NCBI GenBank assembly: GCA_902577075.1
Contig: CACGXV010000001.1
Span: forward strand, 124,001-188,000
Origin: an uncultured Pelagibacteraceae bacterium
Lineage (GTDB): Bacteria; Pseudomonadota; Alphaproteobacteria; Pelagibacterales; Pelagibacteraceae
DNA length: 64,000 bases
Direction: 5' to 3'
The stretch's first letter is position 1. The number at the start of each line of letters is the position of its first letter. Under the pieces are notes generated by a model. The model saw nothing but the letters and a program-made list of their open reading frames with translations, was not told where the DNA came from and did no database searches. This document shows, piece after piece, positions 1 through 7,452 of this stretch. The translations under genes and the position numbers were made by a program.

Positions 1-1175
1 TTTACGCAGGATTGTTTTTATTAATTTTTTATATTTTATTGATATCAAACTTTAAAAAACAAAATAAATTTATAATAGTATTATCCTCTTTTACCTTCTT
101 TTTGACAATATATTTAAGAAATACTTATATATTAAACTTTATCTCAACTTTTATTTGTTACTTTATTTTTCACACTTTTTTTCTAAAAAAAAAAATATTT
201 TATTTTTATAAAATATTTTTTTTTACTTTTGTATTTTTGTTCTGCTATTTTCTAATTTTATATTTCAATAGTAATCTAGTATTTTGGTATTCACAAAGTT
301 TTGGTCTATCTGATCAATATTTTGGTGTTGCTGATAAGAGTTTGTTTCAAAGATTAGAACTATACATTTATTATATTTTAAGGCTAACATATCATTTTTT
401 AATTCCTAAAACACTCACCAATGTTCTTTTCACTGTTAGTGGTTTATTAACAATACTTTTTGTTATTATTTACATTTTTTTTGGCAAATTTTTACACAAT
501 GAAGAAAATAATGATAAAAAACTATTAGTATTTTTTATTGGTATAAATAGTTTATGCGGTTTAATTCAACTATTAAGTCATTATGAAAGCATAAGATTTA
601 TTAACTCCTCAATAGGAGTTTATATTGTAGCAGTATATTTAATTGAAAAAATAAAACTCTTAAATTTTAAATATAAATGTTTAATTATTATTTTTTTTTC
701 GACGATTTATACTTATGAAATCTATAATTATTTAAGTCACATAAGGCTTTATCAATTATCATCTCATAATCATAGAACATTTCCATATAAACACGAAATC
801 TCCGAATATACAAAAACTGAATTTAATTTTTTTGGAAAAAAAAAATTGAGAAATGATTACGTAGATTATTATGAAGATATCACTCACTCTATTTGTAGCA
901 AAAATAATATCTATAATTTAAGTTATGATAAAACATTCAATTTTATATGCCCTGAGAAAAAAAATACCTTTAAGTATAATATTTTTACACAAAAACCTGA
1001 ATTAATTGAGAATTTAATAAAAAATTCAAATATTGGAGATCGGGTCATTATTTCTAGTTATCCGCTTGTAAATTTTAAATTAATAAAAGAAAAAAAACTT
1101 CCAAAAGATTTCAGATATACCAAGTCTGATACTTATATGGCATTTTATCCAGATAAATTATTTATTTATGAATAA
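1..1175 (+). CDS. Multi-pass membrane protein, 5'-truncated (surface-glycan region)
   Basis: The reading frame is open from the left window edge. The first usable start is a TTG at 12, but codons upstream of it (Y-A-G) are also open, so the true start is probably outside the window. The visible protein begins with several hydrophobic segments over roughly the first 230 residues and ends in a soluble tail of about 150 residues. That layout resembles GT-C type glycosyltransferases or other polysaccharide-assembly membrane proteins, but I see no diagnostic motif. It overlaps the next gene by 8 nt (1168-1175), so the two are probably co-transcribed. Its function is inferred only from shape and neighbours. 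Confidence 0.6.
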   Translation, partial: YAGLFLLIFYILLISNFKKQNKFIIVLSSFTFFLTIYLRNTYILNFISTFICYFIFHTFFLKKKIFYFYKIFFFTFVFLFCYFLILYFNSNLVFWYSQSFGLSDQYFGVADKSLFQRLELYIYYILRLTYHFLIPKTLTNVLFTVSGLLTILFVIIYIFFGKFLHNEENNDKKLLVFFIGINSLCGLIQLLSHYESIRFINSSIGVYIVAVYLIEKIKLLNFKYKCLIIIFFSTIYTYEIYNYLSHIRLYQLSSHNHRTFPYKHEISEYTKTEFNFFGKKKLRNDYVDYYEDITHSICSKNNIYNLSYDKTFNFICPEKKNTFKYNIFTQKPELIENLIKNSNIGDRVIISSYPLVNFKLIKEKKLPKDFRYTKSDTYMAFYPDKLFIYE

Positions 1176-2305
1176 ATTGAAAATAGCATATATTACAAGT
1201 GAAAAAAAAGGAGATATCCATCATTGGTCAGGATCATCTTATAATATTTATAAAAATTTAAAAAAAGCTAGCGGTAAGGTTATATGGTATAGTACATCCA
1301 ATCCTTTGCTTTATAAATTTTTATTTTTTTTAGAAAAGTTTTTACATTTTTTTTGGATTTAGCTACGATAGAAGTAGGAACATACTAGTATCAAAATTCT
1401 ATTCAAAAAAAATTAAAAAATTTTTAAATAATTTTGAAGTCGATTGTATATTTGTACATCAATGTTCTCTAATAAGTTTTTTAGATACTAATATACCTAT
1501 TTATATATGGACAGATTTAACTTATGATCTTTATCAAAAAGACTATTTAAAAGATCAAAAACCATTATCTATCTATAATGGTAATTTGCTTGATAGTTTA
1601 GCTTTAAAAAAAGCAAAAAAAATATTCTATACTTCAACTTATGCAAAAAAAAATGCAATAAAAAAATATTCTATAAACAAAAAAAAAATTGAGGTAATTC
1701 CTTTCGGATCTAATTTTGAATTAAATTTTAAACAAAAAAATATTATTAAAAATATCATTTCAAAAAAAATTTCAAAAAAAAATGAAATAAAATTTTTATC
1801 AATAGGAGTTGACTGGTATCGAAAAGGTATGGAAGACACTATAAATATTATAAGTTTATTAAATCAAAAAGGGTATAAATGTAGTTTATCAATAGTAGGT
1901 TGTAATCCACCAAAAAATATTAAGACATTAAAGTTTGTTAAACTCTTCGGGTATTTGAGCAAAGAAATAAAATCTCAAAAAAACAAATTAAAAAAACTTT
2001 ATATTGATAGTCATTTTTTCATACTTATGAGTAAAGCTGAGGCTTTAGGAGTCGTATTTAATGAAGCCTCTTCTTTTGGCTTACCATCTATAGCACCAAA
2101 CGTTGGAGGTATAAGTTCTGTAATTGACGATAAATGTGGAATTCTGGTTGATAAAAATGAAAAACATGATGTTATTGTAAACAAAATTTCGAAAGTTTTA
2201 AATAATAGAGAACTATATCAAAAAAAATCCATCGCATCATATTCAAGATATCAAAACAAAAACAATTGGAATATAATAATTAAAAAATTATTAAAAAAAA
2301 TATAA
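1168..2305 (+). pseudogene. GT4-family glycosyltransferase, interrupted by a one-base frameshift
   Basis: Two pieces in different frames form one glycosyltransferase. The first runs from ATG 1168 to a stop at 1360-1362; the second continues in the next frame to 2305. The second frame is open through 1352-1585 with good coding sense, well before its first ATG. The switch lies in a run of eight T at 1347-1354; removing one T gives a continuous protein of about 378 residues. The N-terminal part carries a HWSGSS stretch typical of GT-B donor/acceptor loops. The C-terminal half has the EX7E signature (EALGVVFNE) and a following GG-hinge typical of GT4 enzymes. It probably adds a sugar to a cell-surface glycan. 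Whether it is truly broken is uncertain. Confidence 0.75.
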
Positions 2306-2326
2306 AGTCTACTAAATAGTTTAATT

Positions 2327-3292
2327 GTGTCTAAAAAATCCTTTTTAAATTTAAAACAACTATTTAAAAAAAAAGGTTTTAAATTTAGAGATTTTGAGGT
2401 TAGCTCAATAGGTGATTACTTACCAGATGATGCTGACTGGAATTACAAAGATGTCCATCATTTAAATATAGTTCATAAAACTGTCCATGGTGTTCAAGCT
2501 GTAATGACAGATGATGTGATGTGTAATATAAATCTTCAAAAAATTCCTATACTTGGTTTTGAAATTCCTATGCCACTAATTCAATACGATCACTCAAAAC
2601 ATAATGCTATATATTTATCAGTTCTTGGCCCATATATAGTCCTTATAAACTCTATATTTGAGAAATTTAACGAAACTCAAACTAACGTAATTACTAAATT
2701 CTCAATTGGCTCTAAAGGAATCTTTAGAGTTCTCAACCCTATAATTGAACATCTTTTAAAAAAAAATAATAAAATGTTAATGAATGATGATTTACCTATG
2801 AGAAATAGAAGAGGAGAATTAAGAAAAATTAATCATTTATTTTATAAAAATACAGAAAGATACTCTTTCGAGTTTAGTGAAAATATAGAGCGTGCTAATG
2901 TATTTTTAAATGAAGAAGAAAAAAATATTATAAATATAGAAAAAAAAATAATCCTAGAGGCAAAAGATGGTGACATTGTTGGTAATATCAATGGTGTATT
3001 ATCTTTTTTCGTAACAGTAGACAATGAAGGTGTAAAGAGCGTTTGGCCTACAACTTGTTCGCATGAAGGTGCTAAACTTTCAAATAAATGTTTGAAGACA
3101 AATTTTTTATTGTGTCCATGGCATAATAGAAAAGTAAATTCTTTGTTATCAATTAAAGACGGAAATATAAAAATCAAACCTACTATTCATTACGCAGTAA
3201 AGGTTATGAATGATAAAATTGGATTTAAATACAGAAATGACCCAAAATATTATGAAAACAAACCTTTTGAATATTTAAAATATGACGATTAA
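2327..3292 (+). CDS. Rieske [2Fe-2S] domain protein with an SRPBCC-like N-terminal region
   Basis: This 321-residue protein starts at a GTG (2327); no nearer ATG fits the frame. Near the C-terminus it has the Rieske cluster motif, C244-x-H246 and C263-P-W-H266, which binds a [2Fe-2S] cluster through two Cys and two His. The first 190 residues resemble no enzyme I can name. The order, a catalytic-looking domain before the Rieske domain, is the reverse of the usual ring-hydroxylating oxygenase subunit. It lies between a glycosyltransferase and a methyltransferase, overlapping the latter by 11 nt, so a role in modifying a surface glycan or lipid is possible but only inferred. Confidence 0.65.
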   Translation: MSKKSFLNLKQLFKKKGFKFRDFEVSSIGDYLPDDADWNYKDVHHLNIVHKTVHGVQAVMTDDVMCNINLQKIPILGFEIPMPLIQYDHSKHNAIYLSVLGPYIVLINSIFEKFNETQTNVITKFSIGSKGIFRVLNPIIEHLLKKNNKMLMNDDLPMRNRRGELRKINHLFYKNTERYSFEFSENIERANVFLNEEEKNIINIEKKIILEAKDGDIVGNINGVLSFFVTVDNEGVKSVWPTTCSHEGAKLSNKCLKTNFLLCPWHNRKVNSLLSIKDGNIKIKPTIHYAVKVMNDKIGFKYRNDPKYYENKPFEYLKYDD

Positions 3293-4181
3293 TTTTAAAG
3301 AGAGAAACTGCCCAATTTGCAATAACACTACTACAGATATTTCTGAAATCAATCCTGATATTGATCCAAAAAATGATGCGCAAATAATCAAAAAGTATTG
3401 GTCAGGTTTTTATAAAGAAAATGTTTTTTTTCCTTACTTTAGGTGCAAATGCGGTTTTTTGTTTAACAAAGAATTTCCTGATCAGGACTCACTAAATAAA
3501 CTTTATTCCCACGAAAACGACAATGTAATTCATGGAGATTTAGAATTAGATCTTAAAACAAAACAATTTTATTTAAGACAATTAACTTCCTCCATCAATA
3601 ATTTTGAAAAAAAATATAAATTTTTAGAGGTAGGTGCGGATAATGGAAATTTTTTGAAATTATTAAAGAAAATATATAAAAATTCTGATTTTTATGCCAT
3701 TGAGCCAAATCAAAATATGAAAAAAGATCTAAGCGAAGTGACTAAAAATGTTTTTAGCAATATTGATGAACTAAAAAACGATAGAAAATTTGATATTATA
3801 ATTGGAATTCATGTATTCGATCACATACCAGATTTAAATGATTATTTTAAAAAACTTGATGATCTTTTAAGTTCCTCAGGACTAATATTTGGTGTTGTTC
3901 ATAACGAAAAATCTTTGATGCCTATAATATTTAAAAATAGATGGCCTATATTTAGATTACAACATCCTCATCTATTTAATTATACCTCACTTGATATGTT
4001 TTTTCTAAAATATCATTTTAAAAAAGTTTTCATAAAAAAAACCAAAAATTTTTTTAATATTGGATATTTAATTAATCAATTATTTCTAAGTTTTTTCAAA
4101 TTGAAGATATCACTACCAAACTTGTTTTCCGTAGGCTTAAAATTAGGTAATTTTTGCTTTCTATATAAAAAAAATAGATAA
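3282..4181 (+). CDS. Class I SAM-dependent methyltransferase with N-terminal zinc-binding motif
   Basis: The 299-residue product opens with a paired-cysteine motif (C10-P-I-C13 and C55-K-C57-G), probably a zinc knuckle. A Rossmann methyltransferase core follows, with motif I (LEVGADNGN) near residue 116 and a later HVFDHIPD stretch where motif IV/post-I is expected. This architecture is common among sugar C- or O-methyltransferases of polysaccharide clusters. It overlaps the Rieske gene by 11 nt and ends the plus-strand run; the next genes are on the opposite strand. The methyl acceptor cannot be read from sequence. Confidence 0.75.
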   Translation: MTINFKERNCPICNNTTTDISEINPDIDPKNDAQIIKKYWSGFYKENVFFPYFRCKCGFLFNKEFPDQDSLNKLYSHENDNVIHGDLELDLKTKQFYLRQLTSSINNFEKKYKFLEVGADNGNFLKLLKKIYKNSDFYAIEPNQNMKKDLSEVTKNVFSNIDELKNDRKFDIIIGIHVFDHIPDLNDYFKKLDDLLSSSGLIFGVVHNEKSLMPIIFKNRWPIFRLQHPHLFNYTSLDMFFLKYHFKKVFIKKTKNFFNIGYLINQLFLSFFKLKISLPNLFSVGLKLGNFCFLYKKNR

Positions 4182-4223
4182 CTAATTAAAAATTTCAACC
4201 AATCAATTTGTTATTCTAAGAAT

Positions 4224-4814
4224 TTATTTAATAATAAATTCTTCAAGAGATTTGAAAAGATAATTTATGTCTCCATCATTGTTTTGAATAATTGAATTAA
4301 ATTCTTCCTTTTGTGTTCGAGCTAAACTTAATCCTTCAACGATAAGGTCTCTAATCAAAGGTCGTTCAGGGTTTTTTGTGTAAATTCTCCAGTCAATTTT
4401 TATTTCTGGATTTTTTGATGTCTCCTCTAATACCGTACTTACAATAGTATATTTTTCATTAATTTTTTTCTCAGATACTACTGTTATTTTTGGGTCAGAG
4501 TAGTCAACTAATCTACTAGAAAAACTTTTTAAGAAATAGCTTTTGAATAGTTTTTTATATTTAATTTTTTCATTTTCACTCAAAATTTTTCGATACTTTC
4601 CCAAAGTGTACATTCCGATCCCATCTATATCAACGTTTGTTTCAGCTATATTATTTAGTTTAATTATCTTTGACTCAACAGGATCTGAGCTAGACAATAT
4701 AATTGATGCTTCATTAACTATTTCATCTATTAATTTACTTGGCTCTTTAGCCAGTAGTGAATTAGTAAAAAAAGTAAGTACTAAAAAAAAAATTAAAATT
4801 TTAGATTTTGTCAT
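4224..4814 (-). CDS. mlaC: MlaC-type periplasmic phospholipid-binding protein
   Basis: A 196-residue protein with an N-terminal signal peptide ending near LLAKEP (about residue 22). The rest matches the MlaC/Ttg2D family in length and in the conserved stretches around DIDGIGMYTLGKYRK, YKKLFKSYFLKSFSSRL and IDWRIY. MlaC proteins shuttle phospholipid across the periplasm between outer-membrane MlaA and the inner-membrane MlaFEDB transporter. It follows mlaA on the same strand with a 6-nt gap, so the two form an operon. The rest of the Mla transporter is not in this window. Confidence 0.9.
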   Translation of the reverse strand: MTKSKILIFFLVLTFFTNSLLAKEPSKLIDEIVNEASIILSSSDPVESKIIKLNNIAETNVDIDGIGMYTLGKYRKILSENEKIKYKKLFKSYFLKSFSSRLVDYSDPKITVVSEKKINEKYTIVSTVLEETSKNPEIKIDWRIYTKNPERPLIRDLIVEGLSLARTQKEEFNSIIQNNDGDINYLFKSLEEFIIK

Positions 4815-4820
4815 TAATAA

Positions 4821-5630
4821 TTATTGGGTATCTATTTCTTCCCAATCATCATCATTCATTGTTTCAGTAATCTCACTTGAGTTTTCTATTTTCCTTATTC
4901 TATCTTGTAAATATAAACTTCTAACAGAAGCATATAAATCTATTGAATTTTTTTCTAAGCTTTCAAAAGCCTCTAAGTTTTTAGCTCTAAAATCTACTCC
5001 AGCTGTTAGTCTAGAATAATAATAATCTGAATTTTCAAAATACCTTGTATCATTTGATATAGTAACGTTGTACCAAGCGTCTCCTCCAGAAAAATTGACA
5101 AGAGATCCTAATGTGTCTCTAACAGTGGTTGGACCCAAAACTGGTAATACAAAGTAGCACCCTTCTTTAACTCCCCAAGTTCCTAAAGTTTGACCATAAT
5201 CCTCTTTATCAAGCTTATTTAGACCATAGTAAGAGGCTACATCGAAAATTCCAGCAATACCAAGCGTTGTATTAATTGAAAATCTTAAAACATTAATTCC
5301 AGCATCTATAAATTGTCCTTGTAGTATATTGTTTGGAATTGTAACGACATTAGATAAATTATTTAATGCATTACTAGTTCCAGATCTGATTGGTTTTGGC
5401 AAATACCTGTAACCCTTCGCTATTGGTTTAAAAAAAACCTTATCTAATCCTTGGTTAAAAGCAAACACACCCCTGTTCACAGTTTCAAAACAATCTTTCA
5501 CCTCAGATGATTTCCCAATATTACTACTTTTATTGTTTAATTCTACAGTTCCATCTGAGCCTGCAAAAACATTTAAACTTAAAACTTGTAGGAAAAAAAC
5601 AATTATAAATATATTTAAAATCTTTTTCAT
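4821..5630 (-). CDS. mlaA: MlaA/VacJ-type outer-membrane lipid-asymmetry protein
   Basis: A 269-residue VacJ-family protein. The core starts at DCFETVNRGVFAFNQGLDK and includes YRYLPKPIRSGTSNALNNL and the LPVLGPTTVRDTLG stretch, all characteristic of MlaA, which removes mislocalised phospholipid from the outer leaflet of the outer membrane. The N-terminal signal peptide ends at a VFA-GS type site and shows no lipobox cysteine, although many MlaA homologues are lipoproteins. It precedes mlaC in an operon and is transcribed divergently from the amidase gene starting at 5674. Confidence 0.92.
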   Translation of the reverse strand: MKKILNIFIIVFFLQVLSLNVFAGSDGTVELNNKSSNIGKSSEVKDCFETVNRGVFAFNQGLDKVFFKPIAKGYRYLPKPIRSGTSNALNNLSNVVTIPNNILQGQFIDAGINVLRFSINTTLGIAGIFDVASYYGLNKLDKEDYGQTLGTWGVKEGCYFVLPVLGPTTVRDTLGSLVNFSGGDAWYNVTISNDTRYFENSDYYYSRLTAGVDFRAKNLEAFESLEKNSIDLYASVRSLYLQDRIRKIENSSEITETMNDDDWEEIDTQ

Positions 5631-5673
5631 TAAGAATGTTTATATTATATCTACTATATATTTAAAGATTTAA

Positions 5674-6420
5674 ATGTTTGAAATAATGCAGAAAAATGTT
5701 GAAAAAATGACTAAAAATTATTCACCTAATTTTGACCGAAAAAAAAGGGATATAAATAAAATAAAGTATTTAATTTTTCATTATACAGGAATGAAAAATG
5801 ATAAATCATCTATTAAAAAATTGACCAGTTTTAGTTCTAACGTAAGTTGTCATTACTATATCACTGCTTTTGGAAAACTTATCCAAATGGTACCCGACTC
5901 ATATATTGCATGGCATGCTGGCAAATCAAAATGGAGAAATGAAATATCGCTAAATAAAAGCTCAATAGGAATTGAAATATCAAACCCAGGACATCAACAT
6001 GGGTATAAAAAATTTAATGAAAAGCAAATTAAGTGTTTAATAAAAATTTCAAAATTTCTAATCAGTAAGTATAAAATTAATAAAAAAAATATTTTAGGTC
6101 ATTCTGATATATCTCCATTAAGGAAAAAAGATCCTGGAGAAAAATTTCCTTGGAAACTGCTGAGCAAATATAAAATTGGAATCTGGCATAAAGTGAAGAC
6201 AAAAAAATTTAAAATAAAGAATGAAATAAGAATACAGACAAAAATAAGTGAATTTATTAAATTTTTAAAAAGAATAGGCTATAGTGTAGAATACTCAAAC
6301 AAATATGAATTAAAAAAAATTATCAAAGCTTTTCAAATGAGATTCAGACCAAATATAATTGACGGAAAACTAGATTCTGAATGTTATAGTATCGCAAAAT
6401 CCCTTACTAACTATAAATAA
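5674..6420 (+). CDS. N-acetylmuramoyl-L-alanine amidase, AmpD/AmiD type
   Basis: An amidase_2 domain spans about residues 30-165. The zinc-binding His lies in FHYTG (H36), the central part has the SSIGIEISNPG stretch, and the second His and the Asp lie in GHSDISP...DPGEKFPW. These enzymes cut the lactyl-amide bond of peptidoglycan stem peptides. The last 60 residues resemble a peptidoglycan-binding helical domain. I see no clear signal peptide, which favours a cytoplasmic recycling role. Alternative in-frame ATGs at 5686 and 5707 are possible; the one at 5707 puts the conserved SPNFDRK close to the N-terminus and may be the true start. Confidence 0.88.
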   Translation: MFEIMQKNVEKMTKNYSPNFDRKKRDINKIKYLIFHYTGMKNDKSSIKKLTSFSSNVSCHYYITAFGKLIQMVPDSYIAWHAGKSKWRNEISLNKSSIGIEISNPGHQHGYKKFNEKQIKCLIKISKFLISKYKINKKNILGHSDISPLRKKDPGEKFPWKLLSKYKIGIWHKVKTKKFKIKNEIRIQTKISEFIKFLKRIGYSVEYSNKYELKKIIKAFQMRFRPNIIDGKLDSECYSIAKSLTNYK

Positions 6421-6460
6421 TAATTAATTGAATTTTTTCCAAAAATTAATATTGTCCAAT

Positions 6461-6818
6461 TGCCAGATAAAAGACTTGTCGCTTTATTATATTAAAGAGG
6501 AAAGTCCGGGCTCTACAAAGACACAGTGCCAGTTAATGGCTGGCGGGGGCGACCTTAGGGATAGTGCCACAGAAAATAAACCGCCTTATCAAGGCAAGGG
6601 TGAAAAGGTGTGGTAAGAGCACACCGGCTATGTTGGTAACAACAAGCGCATGGAAAACCCCACTGGGAGCAAGACTGAGTAGAGATGACACAGTTAGAAA
6701 TAACAAAAAGCAGTCTTTGGCTAGTCATCTGGGTTAGTTGCTTGAGCCTTAAAGTGATTTAAGGTCTAGAGAAATGATAAGTTTAAATGACAGAACCCGG
6801 CTTATATTTTATCTGGCA
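6461..6818 (+). ncRNA. rnpB: RNase P RNA (class A)
   Basis: This non-coding stretch carries the universal RNase P RNA blocks in order: the GAGGAAAGTCCGGGCTC core near 6497, a GGCGGGGGCGACC region, AGGGTGAAAAGGTG, and a 3' ACAGAACCCGGCTTA block near 6790. The ends pair: TGCCAGATAAAA at 6461 is complementary to TTTTATCTGGCA ending at 6818, giving helix P1. The RNA is the catalytic subunit that trims 5' leaders from tRNA precursors. Short reading frames inside it are chance. It is transcribed in the same direction as the division cluster that follows. Confidence 0.96.
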
Positions 6819-6890
6819 TTCACTAGTTAATATAATTTAACGAAATAAAAATTTAGTTTTAGTAAAAATTAAAGTTATCAATTTTTTTGA

Positions 6891-6905
6891 GAACAAAATA
6901 AGAAT
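6891..6905 (+). promoter_or_regulatory. Possible degenerate LexA box upstream of mraZ
   Basis: GAACAAAATAAGAAT differs at one position from the 15-bp box GAACAAAATAAGAAC found upstream of umuD here (57171-57185, minus strand). The second half-site is GAAT rather than GAAC. It lies about 20 bp upstream of the -35 box of the mraZ promoter. In such AT-rich DNA a near match can arise by chance, so this is a weak candidate. Confidence 0.3.
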
Positions 6906-6923
6906 AACAAATGATTTTATGTG

Positions 6924-6952
6924 TTGACGATACTATATAAAACCCATATTAT
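6924..6952 (+). promoter_or_regulatory. Sigma70-type promoter of the mraZ-ftsZ division cluster
   Basis: TTGACG at 6924-6929 and TATTAT at 6947-6952 are separated by exactly 17 bp, a near-consensus housekeeping promoter. Transcription would start near 6959, about 27 nt before the mraZ ATG. The -10 box lies within the MraZ repeats at 6942-6966, so repressor binding would directly block RNA polymerase. Confidence 0.7.
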
Positions 6953-6966
6953 CCCATAATATCCCA
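6942..6966 (-). promoter_or_regulatory. MraZ operator: three TGGGN boxes at 10-bp spacing
   Basis: Read on the minus strand, 6966-6942 contains TGGGA, TGGGA and TGGGT, each separated by 5 nt (plus-strand NCCCA at 6942, 6952 and 6962). Direct TGGGN repeats with 5-nt spacers upstream of mraZ are the known binding site of the MraZ repressor. They overlap the -10 region of the promoter, which fits negative autoregulation of mraZ and control of the whole downstream cluster. Confidence 0.82.
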
Positions 6967-6985
6967 AATAGGGAAATTATGGATT

Positions 6986-7441
6986 ATGTTTTTATCTACT
7001 TTCGAAAACAAATTGGACAAAAAGGGAAGGGTGTCAGTGCCTGCTAGTTACAGAGCATATCTCTCCAATTTAGGCTATAATGGCATTATATGTTTTCCAT
7101 CTTTTAATAATCAGGCAATAGAAGCATGGTCTCAAGATAGAATAGAAAAAATTTCAAATTCAATTGATTCACTTAATCCTTTTGATGAAAAAAAGGATTA
7201 TTTTGCAACATCAATTCTTTCTGAAAGTACAAATTTACAATTTGATGCAGAAGGAAGAATTTTGATTTCAAAAAAATTATTAAATCATGCAAAAATAAAA
7301 CATAGCATATTATTTGTTGGTCAAGGAAAAACATTTCAAATATGGGAGCCGACAAGTTTTGAAAAATTTAGGGTATCTGCTAGAAAAAAATCTAACATTA
7401 ATAGGGCTAACCTTAAATGGGAGCAAAAACTTAATAACTAA
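6986..7441 (+). CDS. mraZ: MraZ transcriptional regulator of the division cluster
   Basis: A 151-residue protein, normal for the family. It contains two copies of the AbrB-like MraZ fold, each with the DxxxR signature: DKKGR near residue 16 and DAEGR near residue 90. MraZ binds repeated TGGG boxes as a ring-shaped oligomer and represses its own operon, and such boxes lie just upstream (6942-6966). The ATG at 6986 follows an AGGGA sequence at 6970-6974; an ATG at 6979 is out of frame. ftsZ follows after 11 nt. Confidence 0.95.
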   Translation: MFLSTFENKLDKKGRVSVPASYRAYLSNLGYNGIICFPSFNNQAIEAWSQDRIEKISNSIDSLNPFDEKKDYFATSILSESTNLQFDAEGRILISKKLLNHAKIKHSILFVGQGKTFQIWEPTSFEKFRVSARKKSNINRANLKWEQKLNN

Positions 7442-7452
7442 ACGGGGGATAA

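Noticed and set aside
4543-5019. 158-codon plus-strand frame across mlaC and mlaA
   Set aside because: It is antisense to two well-supported genes and includes their junction; its product has only composition-driven hydrophobic stretches.
6428-6452. TTGAAT and TAATAT as a promoter for rnpB
   Set aside because: The spacer is 13 nt, too short; AT-rich sequence gives many such half matches.
6428-6616. Reading frame of 62 codons at the start of the RNase P RNA
   Set aside because: It lies in the conserved core of rnpB, whose sequence blocks and closing helix are clear; the frame has no protein features.
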